A stretch of DNA of 64,000 bases. Source: Aquisalimonas sp. (GTDB lineage: Bacteria; Pseudomonadota; Gammaproteobacteria; Nitrococcales; Aquisalimonadaceae). The notes under the pieces were generated by a model. It was not told the DNA's origin. It saw nothing but the letters and a program-made list of their open reading frames with translations, and did no database searches. The stretch's first letter is position 1. Each line of letters begins with the position of its first letter. Shown piece by piece: positions 63,985 through 64,000 of this stretch. The DNA is taken from the NCBI GenBank assembly GCA_007126095.1, contig SLBZ01000087.1, positions 28,921 through 92,920 of the forward strand, given 5' to 3'. A program made the position numbers and the translations under genes.

Positions 63985-64000
63985 ATGGCCTCTGCGGGTA
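63985..64000 (+). CDS. Possible start of a divergent gene (5' fragment)
   Basis: An ATG at 63985 begins M-A-S-A-G and runs to the window edge. A start here would make it divergent from the WGF-repeat gene and would suit a regulator that binds the repeats, but too little is present and there is only a weak SD (AGAG). Confidence 0.2.

Overview
The window is a high-GC (about 65% by eye), gene-dense bacterial chromosome segment with no insertion sequence, prophage or CRISPR array. The gene set and order (guaB-guaA-tadA-mltF with divergent xseA; rlmN-pilF-rodZ-hisS-yfgM-bamB; suhB/trmJ-cysE-iscS; fadI-fadJ; lipoprotein BamB and M48 protease) point to a free-living Gammaproteobacterium. Acid-rich exported proteins and the overall mix fit a halophilic member of the Ectothiorhodospiraceae or a relative, but that placement is inference.

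Layout. 1-4260: a metallophosphoesterase, an orphan MgtE-N-like protein, a divergent UppP with two CrcB fluoride channel subunits, and an outer-membrane beta-barrel. 4260-8970: a nitrogen-control locus with paired NtrC-like sites and a -24/-12 promoter, an ANTAR antiterminator protein, a second -24/-12 promoter with a structured leader and intrinsic terminator, then an NrtABD-type transporter and cyanase. 9000-10760: a short LOV photoreceptor coupled to a DMT transporter, then thioredoxin. 10860-15160: a GntR regulator divergent from fadI-fadJ with three operators exactly 30 bp apart. 15200-19130: a COG0523 GTPase divergent from an ABC exporter and lipoprotein across a Zur-like box. 19119-28300: assorted enzymes, including an ATP-grasp protein and an orphan 661-residue protein with a papain-like Cys/His/Asn arrangement. 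28440-38740: AEC transporter, tRNA-Ser(CGA), mltF, tadA, guaA, guaB, xseA, an M23 peptidase, a glutathionyl-hydroquinone reductase and a Gln/Met-rich exported protein. 39090-47840: ABC-2 transporter, H-NS-like protein beside an AT-rich gap, an orphan, MFS transporter, pdxH, NfeD protease, adk and a pentapeptide-repeat protein. 47838-58154: an almost continuous minus-strand series (NRDE protein, bamB, yfgM, hisS, rodZ, pilF, rlmN, ndk, iscA, an iscU-like gene, iscS, cysE). 58155-64000: a cysteine-codon-rich leader peptide before cysE, then trmJ, suhB, a polysaccharide deacetylase, a BepA-like M48 protease, an RRM protein and two small exported or membrane proteins.

Most notable: (1) a 22-codon minus-strand ORF at 58213-58281, nine of whose codons are Cys, directly upstream of cysE-iscS-iscU-iscA, with a possible promoter placed so that the message would be nearly leaderless. 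It looks like a cysteine-sensing attenuator for cysteine and Fe-S biosynthesis. (2) A two-stage nitrogen circuit: NtrC-like sites and sigma-54 promoters drive both the ANTAR protein and the leader it probably controls. (3) Three evenly spaced operators in the fad promoter region, a Zur-like box over a zinc-linked operon, the LOV-DMT pair, and the papain-like orphan.
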